A stretch of 64,000 bases of DNA from Clostridia bacterium (GTDB lineage Bacteria > Bacillota > Clostridia > Lachnospirales > Lachnospiraceae). The stretch spans positions 124,001 through 188,000 of the forward strand of contig CAJTEN010000008.1 in NCBI GenBank assembly GCA_910575245.1, in the 5' to 3' direction. Within the stretch, counting starts at the first letter, position 1. The number at the start of each line of letters is the position of its first letter. Shown here piece by piece: positions 16,226 to 26,167 of the stretch. The notes beneath the pieces are model-generated. The model ran no database searches. It worked only from the letters and a program-made list of their open reading frames with translations, and was not told the origin of the DNA. A program made the position numbers and the translations under genes.

Positions 16226-16864
16226 TTATCGGGAGATCACATACTTATAGATCGGATTCCCCATCGCGGAGAACCGCTCTTCATACTCCGTCATGATGTT
16301 CCCCTCCATCATCTCTTCATTATGATGCAGATCCTCCGTCATTTGCTCCAGATGCCAGCCTGCCGGATCCAATTCCCCCAGCGCAAACTGAAACAAACCA
16401 TGGTTATCCGTCTTAAACTCGATTACCCCTTCTTTGCTAAGTATCTCATCATATCGATGAAGAAATTCACGGGACGGAAGTCTTCTCTTCGCATGCCTGT
16501 CCTTCGGCCACGGATCGGAGAAATTCAGATAGATTCTCTCTACCTCCTCTTTCCCGAATACATCTGCTATCTCTTCAGCTTCCATCCGGATAAAATACAG
16601 ATTCGGCAGCGGATCCGTCTCCATCTTCTGTATCCCCCGCAACAACACACTGGAATATTTCTCGATCCCCACATAATTAATCCCCGGATTCATGCGCGCA
16701 AGATCCATGATAAATCTGCCTTTTCCCATCCCTATCTCAATCCGTATGGGACGGTCGTTTCCGAATATTTCCTTCCACTTTCCTTTATACTCCTGTGGTT
16801 CATGAACTACGTACTTACTGCCCGCAATCACTTCTCTCGAACCTGAAATGTTTCGTAACCTCAT
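16226..16864 (-). CDS. trmB: tRNA (guanine-N7-)-methyltransferase
   Basis: A 212-residue SAM-dependent enzyme that makes m7G46 in tRNA variable loops. It carries the SAM motif IRIEIGMGKGRFIMDLA and the family signature NFSDPWPKDRHAKRRL, then EFKTDNHGLFQFAL. The ATG at 16864 (MRLRNISG) gives normal length; the frame upstream runs 58 codons further without family similarity. Confidence 0.95.
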   Translation of the reverse strand: MRLRNISGSREVIAGSKYVVHEPQEYKGKWKEIFGNDRPIRIEIGMGKGRFIMDLARMNPGINYVGIEKYSSVLLRGIQKMETDPLPNLYFIRMEAEEIADVFGKEEVERIYLNFSDPWPKDRHAKRRLPSREFLHRYDEILSKEGVIEFKTDNHGLFQFALGELDPAGWHLEQMTEDLHHNEEMMEGNIMTEYEERFSAMGNPIYKYVISR

Positions 16865-17157
16865 TACCTCTGTGCCTTTCTCAATATAGATAATATCATT
16901 TTCCTGATAATGTGTACAGGAATATAGTAACATATTTAACGCATGTGTTCCATTCATAATTTTCGTAAATCCATCATACTTCAAATCAAATCTTAACAAT
17001 CTTGTAATTTTTGTGAAACCTCTACTGTTTTTTTTCAAAATAGTGTATTATGGTAATTGTCTTCGCAAATCGGACATTCCTGACAGTTGAATATCCCTCA
17101 GACATAAATTATGCCACTTTTACATATACTTGTTTATGATAGAAAGGTCTGAATACA

Positions 17158-18648
17158 ATGTTTTTATCTTATATAAAAAACCGGACAAGTTCCGCCTTTT
17201 TCCTCCTCGCGTCTGCTGTCTTATGCTGCAGTCTGTGCGCGAATACCATGACAGTCCACGCAACCTACGAAGAACTGACGCAGGAAGCGGAGGAGCGCAA
17301 AGCCCTTCCCATCCAGTCTAATGATATCGAGAACTGGCCCGCCGGTCCTGCTGTCAGCGCAGAGTCCGCAATTCTTATGGATATCGATACCGGTTCCATC
17401 CTGTACGCGAAGAATATCCATAAGAAATCCTATCCTGCCAGCACTACCAAGCTGCTTACCTGCCTGATCGCCGTGGAACAGGGCAATCTTGATGACATGG
17501 TCTCCTTCTCTGACACGGCAATATTCAGTGTTCCTACCGACGGATCCAAAATAGGTATGGACGTGGGGGAATCCATCACCCTGGAGCAAAGCCTTTATGG
17601 TATTTTGGTGGGATCTGCCAACGAAGTAGCCAATGCCGTAGGAGAATATATCTCCGGTTCCCTGGAGGAATTTATCAATCTCATGAATGAACGTGCCGCA
17701 CAACTAGGGTGCACAGACAGTCATTTCATGAATACCAATGGACTGCATGATGACAACCACTACACTTCCGCCTACGACCTTGCCCTGATTTCCGCTGCTT
17801 TCTTTCAGAACGATATGCTTTGTAAGATCGGAAATACCGACCGCTATGAATTTACGGCAACCGCGACACAGCCCGATGATTTCATCTTAAAGAATAAGCA
17901 CAGACTGATTACCGGAGAGGATCCCTACGATGGTATCCTGGGCGGAAAGACCGGTTACACGGACCAAGCCCGCCAGACTCTTGTTACCTGTGCGGAACAA
18001 AACGGCATGCGTCTTGTCTGCGTAGTCTTTAAGGAGGAATCTCCCAGCCAGTTTACCGACACCATAGAATTGTTTGATTATGGATTCCATAATTTTCAGC
18101 TTATGAATATTTCCGAACATGAGGATAAATATCAAATCGAACCTTCCGGTTTTCTGCAGACAGGCAATGATATTTTCGGAAGTTCGAAGCCAATTTTAAC
18201 CATTGACAATAACAGTTCCGTGATCATTCCCAATACGGTCTCCTTCGATGATCTGGATTCTACGATTGATTACAATGTATCCGATGAAAACCGGATCGCA
18301 CAGATTGAATATAGCTACAATGATACCTATGTCGGGAGCGCTTATCTGGAACTGGCGGCAGACAACGCTTCCAACTACGAATTCGACACAAATCTCGAAA
18401 CCACCAATATCAGTGTGGAGAAATCAGATGAGGAATCCGCAGGACCCGATCAGAACAATATCATCTTTATCAATGTAAAGAAAGTCCTGATCATTGTTCT
18501 CTCCACCGCCTTTATTATGATAGTATTGTTCATCCTGCGCGCGTTCACTATCAATAACAGAAATGCCAGACGAAGACAGAACCGCGTCAAACGCAAGCAG
18601 CACCGAAGAGAACGTATCCGTTCTGATTTTGACGATTTTGATTTCTGA
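17158..18648 (+). CDS. D-alanyl-D-alanine carboxypeptidase (PBP5/DacA-DacF type, S11)
   Basis: A 496-residue low-molecular-weight penicillin-binding protein that trims pentapeptides in peptidoglycan. It has a hydrophobic signal near residues 12-32 and the S11 motifs YPASTTKLLTCL (S-x-x-K), GSANEVANAVG (S-x-N) and GGKTGYTDQA (K-T-G). A C-terminal membrane helix (VLIIVLSTAFIMIVLFILRA) and a very basic tail ending in an acidic DDFDF replace the amphipathic anchor of E. coli PBP5. ATG at 17158 follows GAAAGG. Repeat R3 begins four bases after its stop and may terminate the transcript. Confidence 0.92.
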   Translation: MFLSYIKNRTSSAFFLLASAVLCCSLCANTMTVHATYEELTQEAEERKALPIQSNDIENWPAGPAVSAESAILMDIDTGSILYAKNIHKKSYPASTTKLLTCLIAVEQGNLDDMVSFSDTAIFSVPTDGSKIGMDVGESITLEQSLYGILVGSANEVANAVGEYISGSLEEFINLMNERAAQLGCTDSHFMNTNGLHDDNHYTSAYDLALISAAFFQNDMLCKIGNTDRYEFTATATQPDDFILKNKHRLITGEDPYDGILGGKTGYTDQARQTLVTCAEQNGMRLVCVVFKEESPSQFTDTIELFDYGFHNFQLMNISEHEDKYQIEPSGFLQTGNDIFGSSKPILTIDNNSSVIIPNTVSFDDLDSTIDYNVSDENRIAQIEYSYNDTYVGSAYLELAADNASNYEFDTNLETTNISVEKSDEESAGPDQNNIIFINVKKVLIIVLSTAFIMIVLFILRAFTINNRNARRRQNRVKRKQHRRERIRSDFDDFDF

Positions 18649-18651
18649 TAC

Positions 18652-18754
18652 TATAGTTAACGAATTTAGAAATTTCGTTTTCGGCCTTGCAGGAGCTACC
18701 GTATATGGCTCCTGCAAGAGCCGGAAACAGAAATTTGTTATGTTGTTTACTATA
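18652..18754. repeat. Palindromic repeat R3, complete copy (103 bases)
   Basis: A near-perfect foldback. The outer arms TATAGTTAAC and GTTTACTATA, then AGAAATTT on the left with AGAAATTT on the right (self-complementary core), and GCCTTGCAGGAGC with GCTCCTGCAAGAGC around a TACCGTATATG apex. It starts four bases after the dacA-type stop and ends before the convergent exonuclease. Partial copies lie at 51-107, 16112-16175 and 47572-47603. Confidence 0.8.
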
Positions 18755-18789
18755 AATATACATGAGGCTGATGCAAATTAGCAGCAGCC

Positions 18790-19752
18790 TCATATTTTGC
18801 CATTCTTTATTGCTTTTTCCTGAAATTTCTTATGTTCTATCGTTTTCTTCTGTTTCTCACGGATCACTTCGACTTCCGGCTCCGTAATAAACCGCTCCGT
18901 CTTTACCACATATACCATTTTATCTTCTGACTTCCGCATACGGATCTTGGATTTCATAAACCCATGTCTGTCACAATAGGATACACTGTAATAATGCTTT
19001 CCGTTAGGAGTAAACCAGCGTATCTTCTTACGCAGATTCCTGCGGCACAGATAACACTTCGTTCCGTTAACCGTCCTGTCCTCCATAGCCTCGGCCTTAT
19101 CCGCAAAGCCGCACGAGATATATTTGGCATAGGTATCAAACTGCACATGTATCTCTGATTTTTTATCCTTGGGAATATGAAATACATCAAAGGAATAATG
19201 GCTCAGTACTTCTTTCTCCATAAGCGCCAGCACCTTCGCCGTATAGTAAGCATCGCTGAAAGCACGGTGAAAAGGAATATCCTTCTCAACCTCCAGATAA
19301 TCGATTGCATGTTCCAGGGTTCTTCTGGATTTCTTATCCTCATAGGCAATACTGAACAGCTTCTGTACATCCAGAAATTTAAAAGGCCCGTCTGCCAGCG
19401 GCTCCATACCGTAATATCTCAGATTCCGCTGCAGTTCCGTCAGATCCAGAGGACCCCAGGTACAGAAAATGTAATCTGTCCCGCACCAGTCAAAAAACTG
19501 CTTTGCTACTATCGGAAAGGGACGCCCTTGTTCCAGCTGCTCCATTTGCAGGTGAATCAATTTACTGGTAATACGGTGCATCTCATGATATACCTGCGGC
19601 TTTACAAGCTCAGAAAACTCGCCGACCATCTCCCGGGCGCTGTTCAGTTTAATCGCTCCCATCTCAACAATTTCAAAAGGAAGAACCCTGGTCACCTCTT
19701 CTTCCCCGGTACTGCTCTGATTCCACTCTAAATCCAATATAATATAATTCAT
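18790..19752 (-). CDS. 3'-5' exonuclease (DnaQ/ERI1-like exonuclease fold)
   Basis: A 320-residue protein with the DEDDh exonuclease fold in residues 1 to about 190: MNYIILDLEWNQ (D-x-E), TWGPLDLTELQRNLRYYG and FHRAFSDAYYTAKVLALM (the H...D motif). The C-terminal third has a CYLCRRNLRKKIRWF and SYCDRHGFMKSK region that could bind zinc, followed by a basic tail. RNA or DNA as substrate is unknown; the sporulation-inhibitor KapD is one relative. Confidence 0.82.
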   Translation of the reverse strand: MNYIILDLEWNQSSTGEEEVTRVLPFEIVEMGAIKLNSAREMVGEFSELVKPQVYHEMHRITSKLIHLQMEQLEQGRPFPIVAKQFFDWCGTDYIFCTWGPLDLTELQRNLRYYGMEPLADGPFKFLDVQKLFSIAYEDKKSRRTLEHAIDYLEVEKDIPFHRAFSDAYYTAKVLALMEKEVLSHYSFDVFHIPKDKKSEIHVQFDTYAKYISCGFADKAEAMEDRTVNGTKCYLCRRNLRKKIRWFTPNGKHYYSVSYCDRHGFMKSKIRMRKSEDKMVYVVKTERFITEPEVEVIREKQKKTIEHKKFQEKAIKNGKI

Positions 19753-19776
19753 CTGATTTTCCTGATAAATCCTTTA

Positions 19777-22700
19777 TTACTTTTCTTTTCTTCCCTGAAG
19801 AACATCTGCCAGTGTCCGGTACAGTTTATCCACCTCCACAGGTTTGGATAAATGTCCGTTCATACCGCATTCCACAGACTTCCTCAGATCATCGTCGAAA
19901 GCATTCGCAGACATGGCAACAATCGGAATACTACGGCAGTCTTCCCGTTCCATCCCCCGAATCGTGCGGGTTGCTTCCAAACCGTCCATCACCGGCATCA
20001 TAATATCCATCAATATCACATCATAAGTTCCCGGATCCGTTGTCCGGATCCGTTCCACAGCTTCGGATCCGTCATAGACACAATCTACCGCAAAACCACG
20101 TTCCTCAAGTAAAGTCAACGCAATCTCGGCATTCAGTTCATTATCCTCCACTACCAGAATACGGTACCCTTCGAAGGAAATTTCCTCCTCATGTACCTCT
20201 TCTTCCATATTTTCTCCCAATTCCAGGGGAATAACAAAGCTGAATGTACTGCCTTCTCCAAGTTCGCTGTCCAGCAAAATATTACTGCCCATCAGCTGAA
20301 TCAGACGTCTGCTGATGGAAAGCCCCAGGCCTGTACCCTGCTGTTTCGACGGATTAATCTCGGCAGCCTGTTCAAAGGACCTGAATACTCTCTTTTGATC
20401 CTCTTTAGAGATACCGATTCCTGTATCGCGCACCGCAAAATGGATAACCGCTTCTTTATCATCAGCTCTCACTTCCCGCATCGTTAAAGCTATCTTTCCC
20501 TTTACCGGCGTAAATTTTACAGAATTGCCCAATAAATTGATAAGAACCTGGCTGATCCTCATCTTATCTGCCACAAACCAGTTATGAGTCAGATTGATAT
20601 CCTGTATGAAATCAATATCTTTTGCAGACGCCTGGGTCATGATCAACTCTTTGATTGTATCCAGCATTTCATAGATATTGAAGTTAACCGGCTCCAGCTT
20701 CATCTTACCGCTTTCGATCTTGGACATATCCAGAATGTCATTGATCAATCCCAGCAGATAATTTGAGGAAGACTGTATCTTCTGCAGACAATCCAGAATT
20801 CTCTCCTGACTCTGCTCCTGCTGAAGAGCAATCGCGGTCATACCAATGATACCATTCATCGGGGTACGGATCTCGTGGCTCATGCGGGATAAGAAATCAG
20901 ATTTCGCCTTGCTGGCAATATCGTGCTGCTGCTGTGTCAGATGACTCTGTATGACCCTGCCAAGCTCCACCAGATTCTGATATTCTTCCGTATTGTCAAG
21001 GAGCTGCGGATCAACACCGAGGATACAAATATTTCCCATGTAATCCCCGTTATCATACATAGGAAGTACAACACCCTGTTGTCCTCCTGAAATACTTAAG
21101 AAACACTGCACTGTCTTATCATGGCTTTCCTCCGGGGACAGATACCGCACTTCCTTCCGATTCAGCCATTTGAGGAAGCTTTCTCTCTCTTCCTCCTTGT
21201 ACTGTCTTACATTCTCCGCAACGGCTATTCCGTCCTTATGCCATTGATAATCCAGATAGTTTGAATTAAAATCGTCCCGCAGTACGGAAATCAACACATC
21301 GCTTGCATTATAGAATCTTCCGATCTTACGGATAATCAGCATCATCTGAGCCGAGAAGTCCGCACCCTTTCCGAACAGATTCAGGGACAGGGATACAAGA
21401 CTGACATCCTCACCATAATCAAGAGTACTGATATCGCGTCCGAGCAGATCAGGTAAAGCGGTACGCTCTCTTTGCGGAACATCCTCATAAAAGATATATT
21501 GTCTCGTAATACCAGGAACAACATAACTCTGCGCCAGCTTTGCCATACATATCAATTTCTCACAGGTATACTCTCTCCCGGCACAGACTATGCCCACATG
21601 CACATTGACACTGAAGGTCTCCTCCCTGAAACTCACCGCTATCTTATTAAGAAGCCTCTCTGTGAACTCCTCCGCCTCCTGTTTAGACCGGTTTTCAAGC
21701 CATAGCGTAAATTCATCGCCATCCAGACGCATGGCAATGATCTTCTTGCCGTCTTTCTGCTCGATTTCCTGGCAGCAGCTCAGAGTCAGACTCCCTAATT
21801 CTTCCAGGATCATATCCCCGAACACGATACCGTTCTTCTCATTGATTTCCTTCAATCTGTACAGAAGTATATTGACCATCATGCCATGATATTGAGTCTT
21901 ACGGCATTCTTCCATAAGCTTGATACCAGCGCTGAAGGAATAAAGCCCGGTAATAGCATCTGTTGAATTCTTTCGAAGCTGCTCCGCCTCCCTTTCCTTC
22001 TGTTCCTGTATATCACGGATGCTTCCCACAATCTTACGCCGTTCGCCTTCCGTATCATATACCGTCTTGCCGAAAATAGCTACCCACTTAAAATCCGCAT
22101 CTTTCGGCCATCTCAACCGAAATTCCACTGAGAAACTGTCCGTCTTTCCCTGAAGGGACTGGATGACAGTCTCGCGGTCCATATCATAGATATAGTCGGG
22201 ATTGATAAAGCTGCTCTCAAACTCTTCGCACTGCCAGTTTCCGCTCATTGTCTCATGATTTACAATATCAAGCATATTACTTTGGATATCATAGGAAAAG
22301 AAAATATCTTTACTGGCTTCCAATGCTACCCTGTAGCGTTCCTTTTCTTCCAGAAGATTATTCTCCGATTCTTTCTGGCTGTCCGTCAATTCCTTTACCA
22401 CATCATATAAAGAGTCTATCTCCAGAATATTGGATGGCTTAAACTCCTGAAGGCCGGCGCTTCCTTTACTGATACACTGCATTAAATACTGGACTGGTCT
22501 TGTCAGATGTTTTACCAGAAGATAAATACCCAGCACACCGAAGCCTAATCCCACCAAAACTGCTGCCAGCATCCAGATATAGAGCTGACGGCTCATACCG
22601 AATAAATCATCCTCTGTATCCAATCCCAGCAATACCCATTCGGTATTATCATATGGTACGTTGTTATTGTATAATTTTATCTGCTTGCTGACAGCATAGA

Positions 22701-23712
22701 TCTTCTGTTTATTCAGCTTCACATCCTTCACAACCGAAAGATTGCCGGAATTCGTCTCCTGCAGAATAAACGTGCCGTCCAAGGAACATACCAGATTATA
22801 GAGAATCCCCTTTCCTACCAAAGGTATATAGGTACCATCGTTCTGGCGGACAGCCAGCATATACCCTGACTGCTGGGACTCATTCAACTCCATCACCGGA
22901 AAGTAATCAGAGAATCTTCTGTCGGAAATCTCCACACCCAGGACGCCATATACCTGCCCGTTATGGCGAAGAGGAAGGGAATATGTGATCATTTGATAAG
23001 GATCTGCTGTTTTCTTCTCAAGAGAAAAAGGCATAGACCAATAACCCAGATTCTCAGTCTCCGCATCCGGATATTCTATCCCTGTTTTCCATGGTTCATA
23101 AAAGAAATTGTCCGCACTGTTCCTGCCCTGCCCATCCATATGGAAATGGGTTGTCCAACTTGTATCAAGCGGTATACTCCACTCTCTGGACAGTTCTTTA
23201 CTTCCTCTTTCCAGTAACAGATCCGTATAATTCACAGGATTGGTATCCGGATCGGAATCTCTGATAAAGAAGCCGTCGTAATCTCCCTCCGCCTTCATAT
23301 CCGTTCCTGTGAGTATTACAAAAATACCTGTGGTGGAATTTCTTTGCTGAACACCCAGACATTCCGGGAAAATCCGGTTTAAGAATTCACTCTTCATCTT
23401 ATCCGAACCTAAGAATTCATCCACTTCCACACGTCTTTCTTTCAGAAACTGCTCCAGAATATTACCAAGAACCTCCTCCTGTTCTTTGACAGACGCCCAG
23501 CGCTGGTTCATATCATTCTGCAGGATCACTCCTCTGTTTTCCACCAGCCGGTTCATCATACTGCCGGAATATTCCTGAAGCATTCCCGCAGTTCCCCTGA
23601 CTACCAGAGTGCCGATCGTAATGATACTCTGTAGCAGCATAATAATAATCAAAGGAATCAGAAAAATCCTGAATATAGATGTTTTTTTTCTTTTATGATC
23701 TTTATTTTCCAT
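19777..23712 (-). CDS. Large hybrid sensor histidine kinase (extracellular sensor, PAS, degenerate GGDEF, HisKA, HATPase, receiver)
   Basis: 1311 residues from ATG 23712. In order: a membrane helix (about 15-37), an extracellular Cache-like sensor (about 45-375), a second helix (about 380-405) with a HAMP-like linker (LTRPVQYLMQCIS), PAS (about 460-585), a GGDEF domain whose signature is RLDGDEF near residue 663 (first G lost, so cyclase activity is doubtful), a GAF-like stretch, HisKA with H946 in SHEIRTPMNGIIG, HATPase (NLLGNSVKFTP, GTGLGLSISRRL), and a receiver with D1236 in VILMDIMMPVMDG. It starts 7 bases after the binding-protein stop; the in-frame ATG at 23739 would overlap that gene. 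Probably senses ligand through the SBP upstream. Confidence 0.9.
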   Translation of the reverse strand: MENKDHKRKKTSIFRIFLIPLIIIMLLQSIITIGTLVVRGTAGMLQEYSGSMMNRLVENRGVILQNDMNQRWASVKEQEEVLGNILEQFLKERRVEVDEFLGSDKMKSEFLNRIFPECLGVQQRNSTTGIFVILTGTDMKAEGDYDGFFIRDSDPDTNPVNYTDLLLERGSKELSREWSIPLDTSWTTHFHMDGQGRNSADNFFYEPWKTGIEYPDAETENLGYWSMPFSLEKKTADPYQMITYSLPLRHNGQVYGVLGVEISDRRFSDYFPVMELNESQQSGYMLAVRQNDGTYIPLVGKGILYNLVCSLDGTFILQETNSGNLSVVKDVKLNKQKIYAVSKQIKLYNNNVPYDNTEWVLLGLDTEDDLFGMSRQLYIWMLAAVLVGLGFGVLGIYLLVKHLTRPVQYLMQCISKGSAGLQEFKPSNILEIDSLYDVVKELTDSQKESENNLLEEKERYRVALEASKDIFFSYDIQSNMLDIVNHETMSGNWQCEEFESSFINPDYIYDMDRETVIQSLQGKTDSFSVEFRLRWPKDADFKWVAIFGKTVYDTEGERRKIVGSIRDIQEQKEREAEQLRKNSTDAITGLYSFSAGIKLMEECRKTQYHGMMVNILLYRLKEINEKNGIVFGDMILEELGSLTLSCCQEIEQKDGKKIIAMRLDGDEFTLWLENRSKQEAEEFTERLLNKIAVSFREETFSVNVHVGIVCAGREYTCEKLICMAKLAQSYVVPGITRQYIFYEDVPQRERTALPDLLGRDISTLDYGEDVSLVSLSLNLFGKGADFSAQMMLIIRKIGRFYNASDVLISVLRDDFNSNYLDYQWHKDGIAVAENVRQYKEEERESFLKWLNRKEVRYLSPEESHDKTVQCFLSISGGQQGVVLPMYDNGDYMGNICILGVDPQLLDNTEEYQNLVELGRVIQSHLTQQQHDIASKAKSDFLSRMSHEIRTPMNGIIGMTAIALQQEQSQERILDCLQKIQSSSNYLLGLINDILDMSKIESGKMKLEPVNFNIYEMLDTIKELIMTQASAKDIDFIQDINLTHNWFVADKMRISQVLINLLGNSVKFTPVKGKIALTMREVRADDKEAVIHFAVRDTGIGISKEDQKRVFRSFEQAAEINPSKQQGTGLGLSISRRLIQLMGSNILLDSELGEGSTFSFVIPLELGENMEEEVHEEEISFEGYRILVVEDNELNAEIALTLLEERGFAVDCVYDGSEAVERIRTTDPGTYDVILMDIMMPVMDGLEATRTIRGMEREDCRSIPIVAMSANAFDDDLRKSVECGMNGHLSKPVEVDKLYRTLADVLQGRKEK

Positions 23713-23719
23713 CCTACCC

Positions 23720-25174
23720 CTACTTACCGACCGAATCATTCAATGCATCGCAAAAAGAACCGTACCACTCTTCAAAAGCTTCTTCTGTTACGTAAGGCGC
23801 CGACGCATCCTCAAGGCTTTCTCCCTGCTCCAATGCTGCAGCCACGGCAGCACGGTCCTCCGCCGCTTTATCTGTAAGATGATACTCCAACACTTTTCTC
23901 GCAGCAGATCCGTTTGCAAAACTCTTATTCGTATACAGCGTCAGATGATCCAGCTCTTCAAAGACCATAGTCAGGCAATCATAGGTTTTAGGCGCCACAT
24001 CCAACTGCTGGTCCGCGATCACCTGATCCAGCTTCTCTGCATTGTTTGCTTCTTTCAATACCGGAAGATAACCGGATACACAGCCAAACTGCAGATTATG
24101 GTCAGCTTCCGTAAACCATTTCAGAAATTCTACCGCTGCATATTCATGCTTCTCATCAGATTTACTGACTACCATACCCGCCCCCTGCTGCACGGCATAA
24201 TTCTGCCCGCCCTCAAATATGGGAGCTGCCATTACAGTATAATCAATGGCATAACTGCCGTCATCCGACTCAACCTGATCCGGAAAATACATAGCAGAAG
24301 AGGTAGAACCCGTATAAGCGAGAAGATCCCCTGTCTTCACATCATCGGACCGGAAGGATCCGTATGCGCCAAAATACCCTTTAACCATAGGGATATAATA
24401 ATTTTCCCAAAGGCGATGTAGTTCTTCCTTAGGAATATTCAAGGTTAACTTCCCATTCTCTACCTGGAAGATTTCCACACCCAGCTGCTGCATACCGATG
24501 ATAAAATAATTAGCTACGGCATCTCTTCCATAGAACGCCATACCATCCCCGTTTACATCCGGCGTCCGCGCATCCGTCCACTCATAGTACATCTGTGCGG
24601 TGGTAACCACTCCTTCAATCGTCTTAAGATCCTCAAGAGAAGCACCCGTAGCCGCCGCAAAAGGTTCCCAGTCTGTCATATTGACCATCATGATCTCCGT
24701 AGATTTTGCTGTGGGAAATATTCTGAGAGAACCATCGGAAGCAATACGCCCTTCCTCTATGTAAGACCCTACATATCTCTCCAGTTCTTCCTCATCCAGA
24801 TACACGGAGAGATCGGCCAATGCCCCTGACTGTTCTACCTCATACGCGGTATCTGCATAGGAAGAAAAGATATCCGGCATCTCATCTGCCCCTACCTTAC
24901 CGCTGATGGAATCCCTCACCGCAGTCTCCAAATCAGACACGGAACCCTGGCTGTAACTCTGGACATAAATCCCCTTTTCCTGACCCACGGTTTCGTTAAA
25001 ACTTTCTACCAGGGTGTCAAAAGCCGCCTGTTGTGAACCATTATAGTAATGCCACACTGTCAGTGAAACCGGATCGTCGGGATCTAACGGATTCTTCTTC
25101 CCGCATCCCGTCAATAAAACCGCCGCGGCCGCTGTCAGGCACATATATTTTGCTGCTTTTCTTATATGATTCAT
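23720..25174 (-). CDS. Extracellular solute-binding lipoprotein without transporter genes
   Basis: A 484-residue family 1 binding protein with signal and lipobox (AAAAVLLTGCGKKNP, Cys24). The fold region begins VSLTVWHYYNGSQQAAFDTLVESFN; DVNGDGMAFYGRDAVANYF is a Ca-loop-like stretch. No permease or ATPase genes are adjacent. Instead it lies between a diguanylate-cyclase response regulator and a hybrid kinase on the same strand, and ends 7 bases before the kinase. A role as the kinase's periplasm-side sensor subunit is inferred from this order. Confidence 0.85.
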   Translation of the reverse strand: MNHIRKAAKYMCLTAAAAVLLTGCGKKNPLDPDDPVSLTVWHYYNGSQQAAFDTLVESFNETVGQEKGIYVQSYSQGSVSDLETAVRDSISGKVGADEMPDIFSSYADTAYEVEQSGALADLSVYLDEEELERYVGSYIEEGRIASDGSLRIFPTAKSTEIMMVNMTDWEPFAAATGASLEDLKTIEGVVTTAQMYYEWTDARTPDVNGDGMAFYGRDAVANYFIIGMQQLGVEIFQVENGKLTLNIPKEELHRLWENYYIPMVKGYFGAYGSFRSDDVKTGDLLAYTGSTSSAMYFPDQVESDDGSYAIDYTVMAAPIFEGGQNYAVQQGAGMVVSKSDEKHEYAAVEFLKWFTEADHNLQFGCVSGYLPVLKEANNAEKLDQVIADQQLDVAPKTYDCLTMVFEELDHLTLYTNKSFANGSAARKVLEYHLTDKAAEDRAAVAAALEQGESLEDASAPYVTEEAFEEWYGSFCDALNDSVGK

Positions 25175-25225
25175 AAATTATTATCCTTTCACACTTCTAT
25201 TTTGTATTCCGTATACATCCGCGCA

Positions 25226-26143
25226 TTATTTTTCCAGAAGCATCTTCCCATCCTCACCAGACCAGACCACTCTGTTCCGTCCATATCCCTTGGCATCATA
25301 AAGCATGGCATCCGCAAGCTTCAAATAGAAATCATAAGAGCTTTCTGCCTGCGGAACTACAGTAACTCCTCCAATACTGATCGTAACCCATTCGGATACG
25401 GACGGATTGTGAGGAATATGAAGATCTTCTATCTTTTGACGGATGTTTTTCAGATATTCAAATACCTTATCTGAACTCTCGCCCACAAGAATTGCCACGA
25501 ACTCCTCTCCTCCGTAACGGGCAAAAAAATCTGTACTGCGTTGCAGAAAAGATGAAATTGTTTTTGCTATGGAAGCAATCACTTTATCTCCGGCAGGATG
25601 CCCGAATGTGTCATTGTAGGATTTGAAACGGTCGATATCAAACATGCAGATAGAAAAAGGGAGCTGCAGCCGAACGGCTTCCTTCCATTTTCTGGCACTG
25701 TATTGATCATACTGCCGCCTGTTCGCGACTCCGGTCAGCTGGTCCGTTCTGGACTGCTGCTCGATTTGTTTCCGATACTTATACAGCCTGATATGCGTAT
25801 TGACTCTTGCTTTTACGATTAATGGACTGAACGGCTTGGTGATATAATCGACCGCACCCAGTGTGAAGCCAAGCAGCACATGTTCTTCGTCACTGAGACT
25901 ACTGATCATAATTACCGGTACACCTTGGATAATAATCTCTTCCTGTAATTTCTTCAGCAAATCGAAACCATCCATACCCGGCATAATCACATCCAACAGA
26001 ATCAGGGAATAATCCCCGGTACATGCACAGTCAAAACCGGCTTCCGCCGTACGTGCAGTGGTAACGTCATACTCGTCACTCAGAATATCTTTTAATTTTG
26101 CTGCCTGTAAAAGGCTGTCATCAATGACCAGAATCTTTTCCAT
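25226..26143 (-). CDS. Response regulator with GGDEF output (PleD-like diguanylate cyclase)
   Basis: 305 residues: receiver (about 1-120, phospho-acceptor D51 in SLILLDVIMPGMDG, K103 in ITKPF) followed by GGDEF (about 130-300) with an intact GGEEF at 211-215 (RYGGEEFVAIL). It should make c-di-GMP when phosphorylated. First gene of the operon with the binding protein and the hybrid kinase, whose receiver or HisKA may relay to it. No I-site RxxD is obvious five residues before GGEEF (RSTDFFARYGGEEF has R-S-T-D at 202-205), which could serve as one. Confidence 0.9.
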   Translation of the reverse strand: MEKILVIDDSLLQAAKLKDILSDEYDVTTARTAEAGFDCACTGDYSLILLDVIMPGMDGFDLLKKLQEEIIIQGVPVIMISSLSDEEHVLLGFTLGAVDYITKPFSPLIVKARVNTHIRLYKYRKQIEQQSRTDQLTGVANRRQYDQYSARKWKEAVRLQLPFSICMFDIDRFKSYNDTFGHPAGDKVIASIAKTISSFLQRSTDFFARYGGEEFVAILVGESSDKVFEYLKNIRQKIEDLHIPHNPSVSEWVTISIGGVTVVPQAESSYDFYLKLADAMLYDAKGYGRNRVVWSGEDGKMLLEK

Positions 26144-26167
26144 AATATATTCTCCTATATCTGCTTT

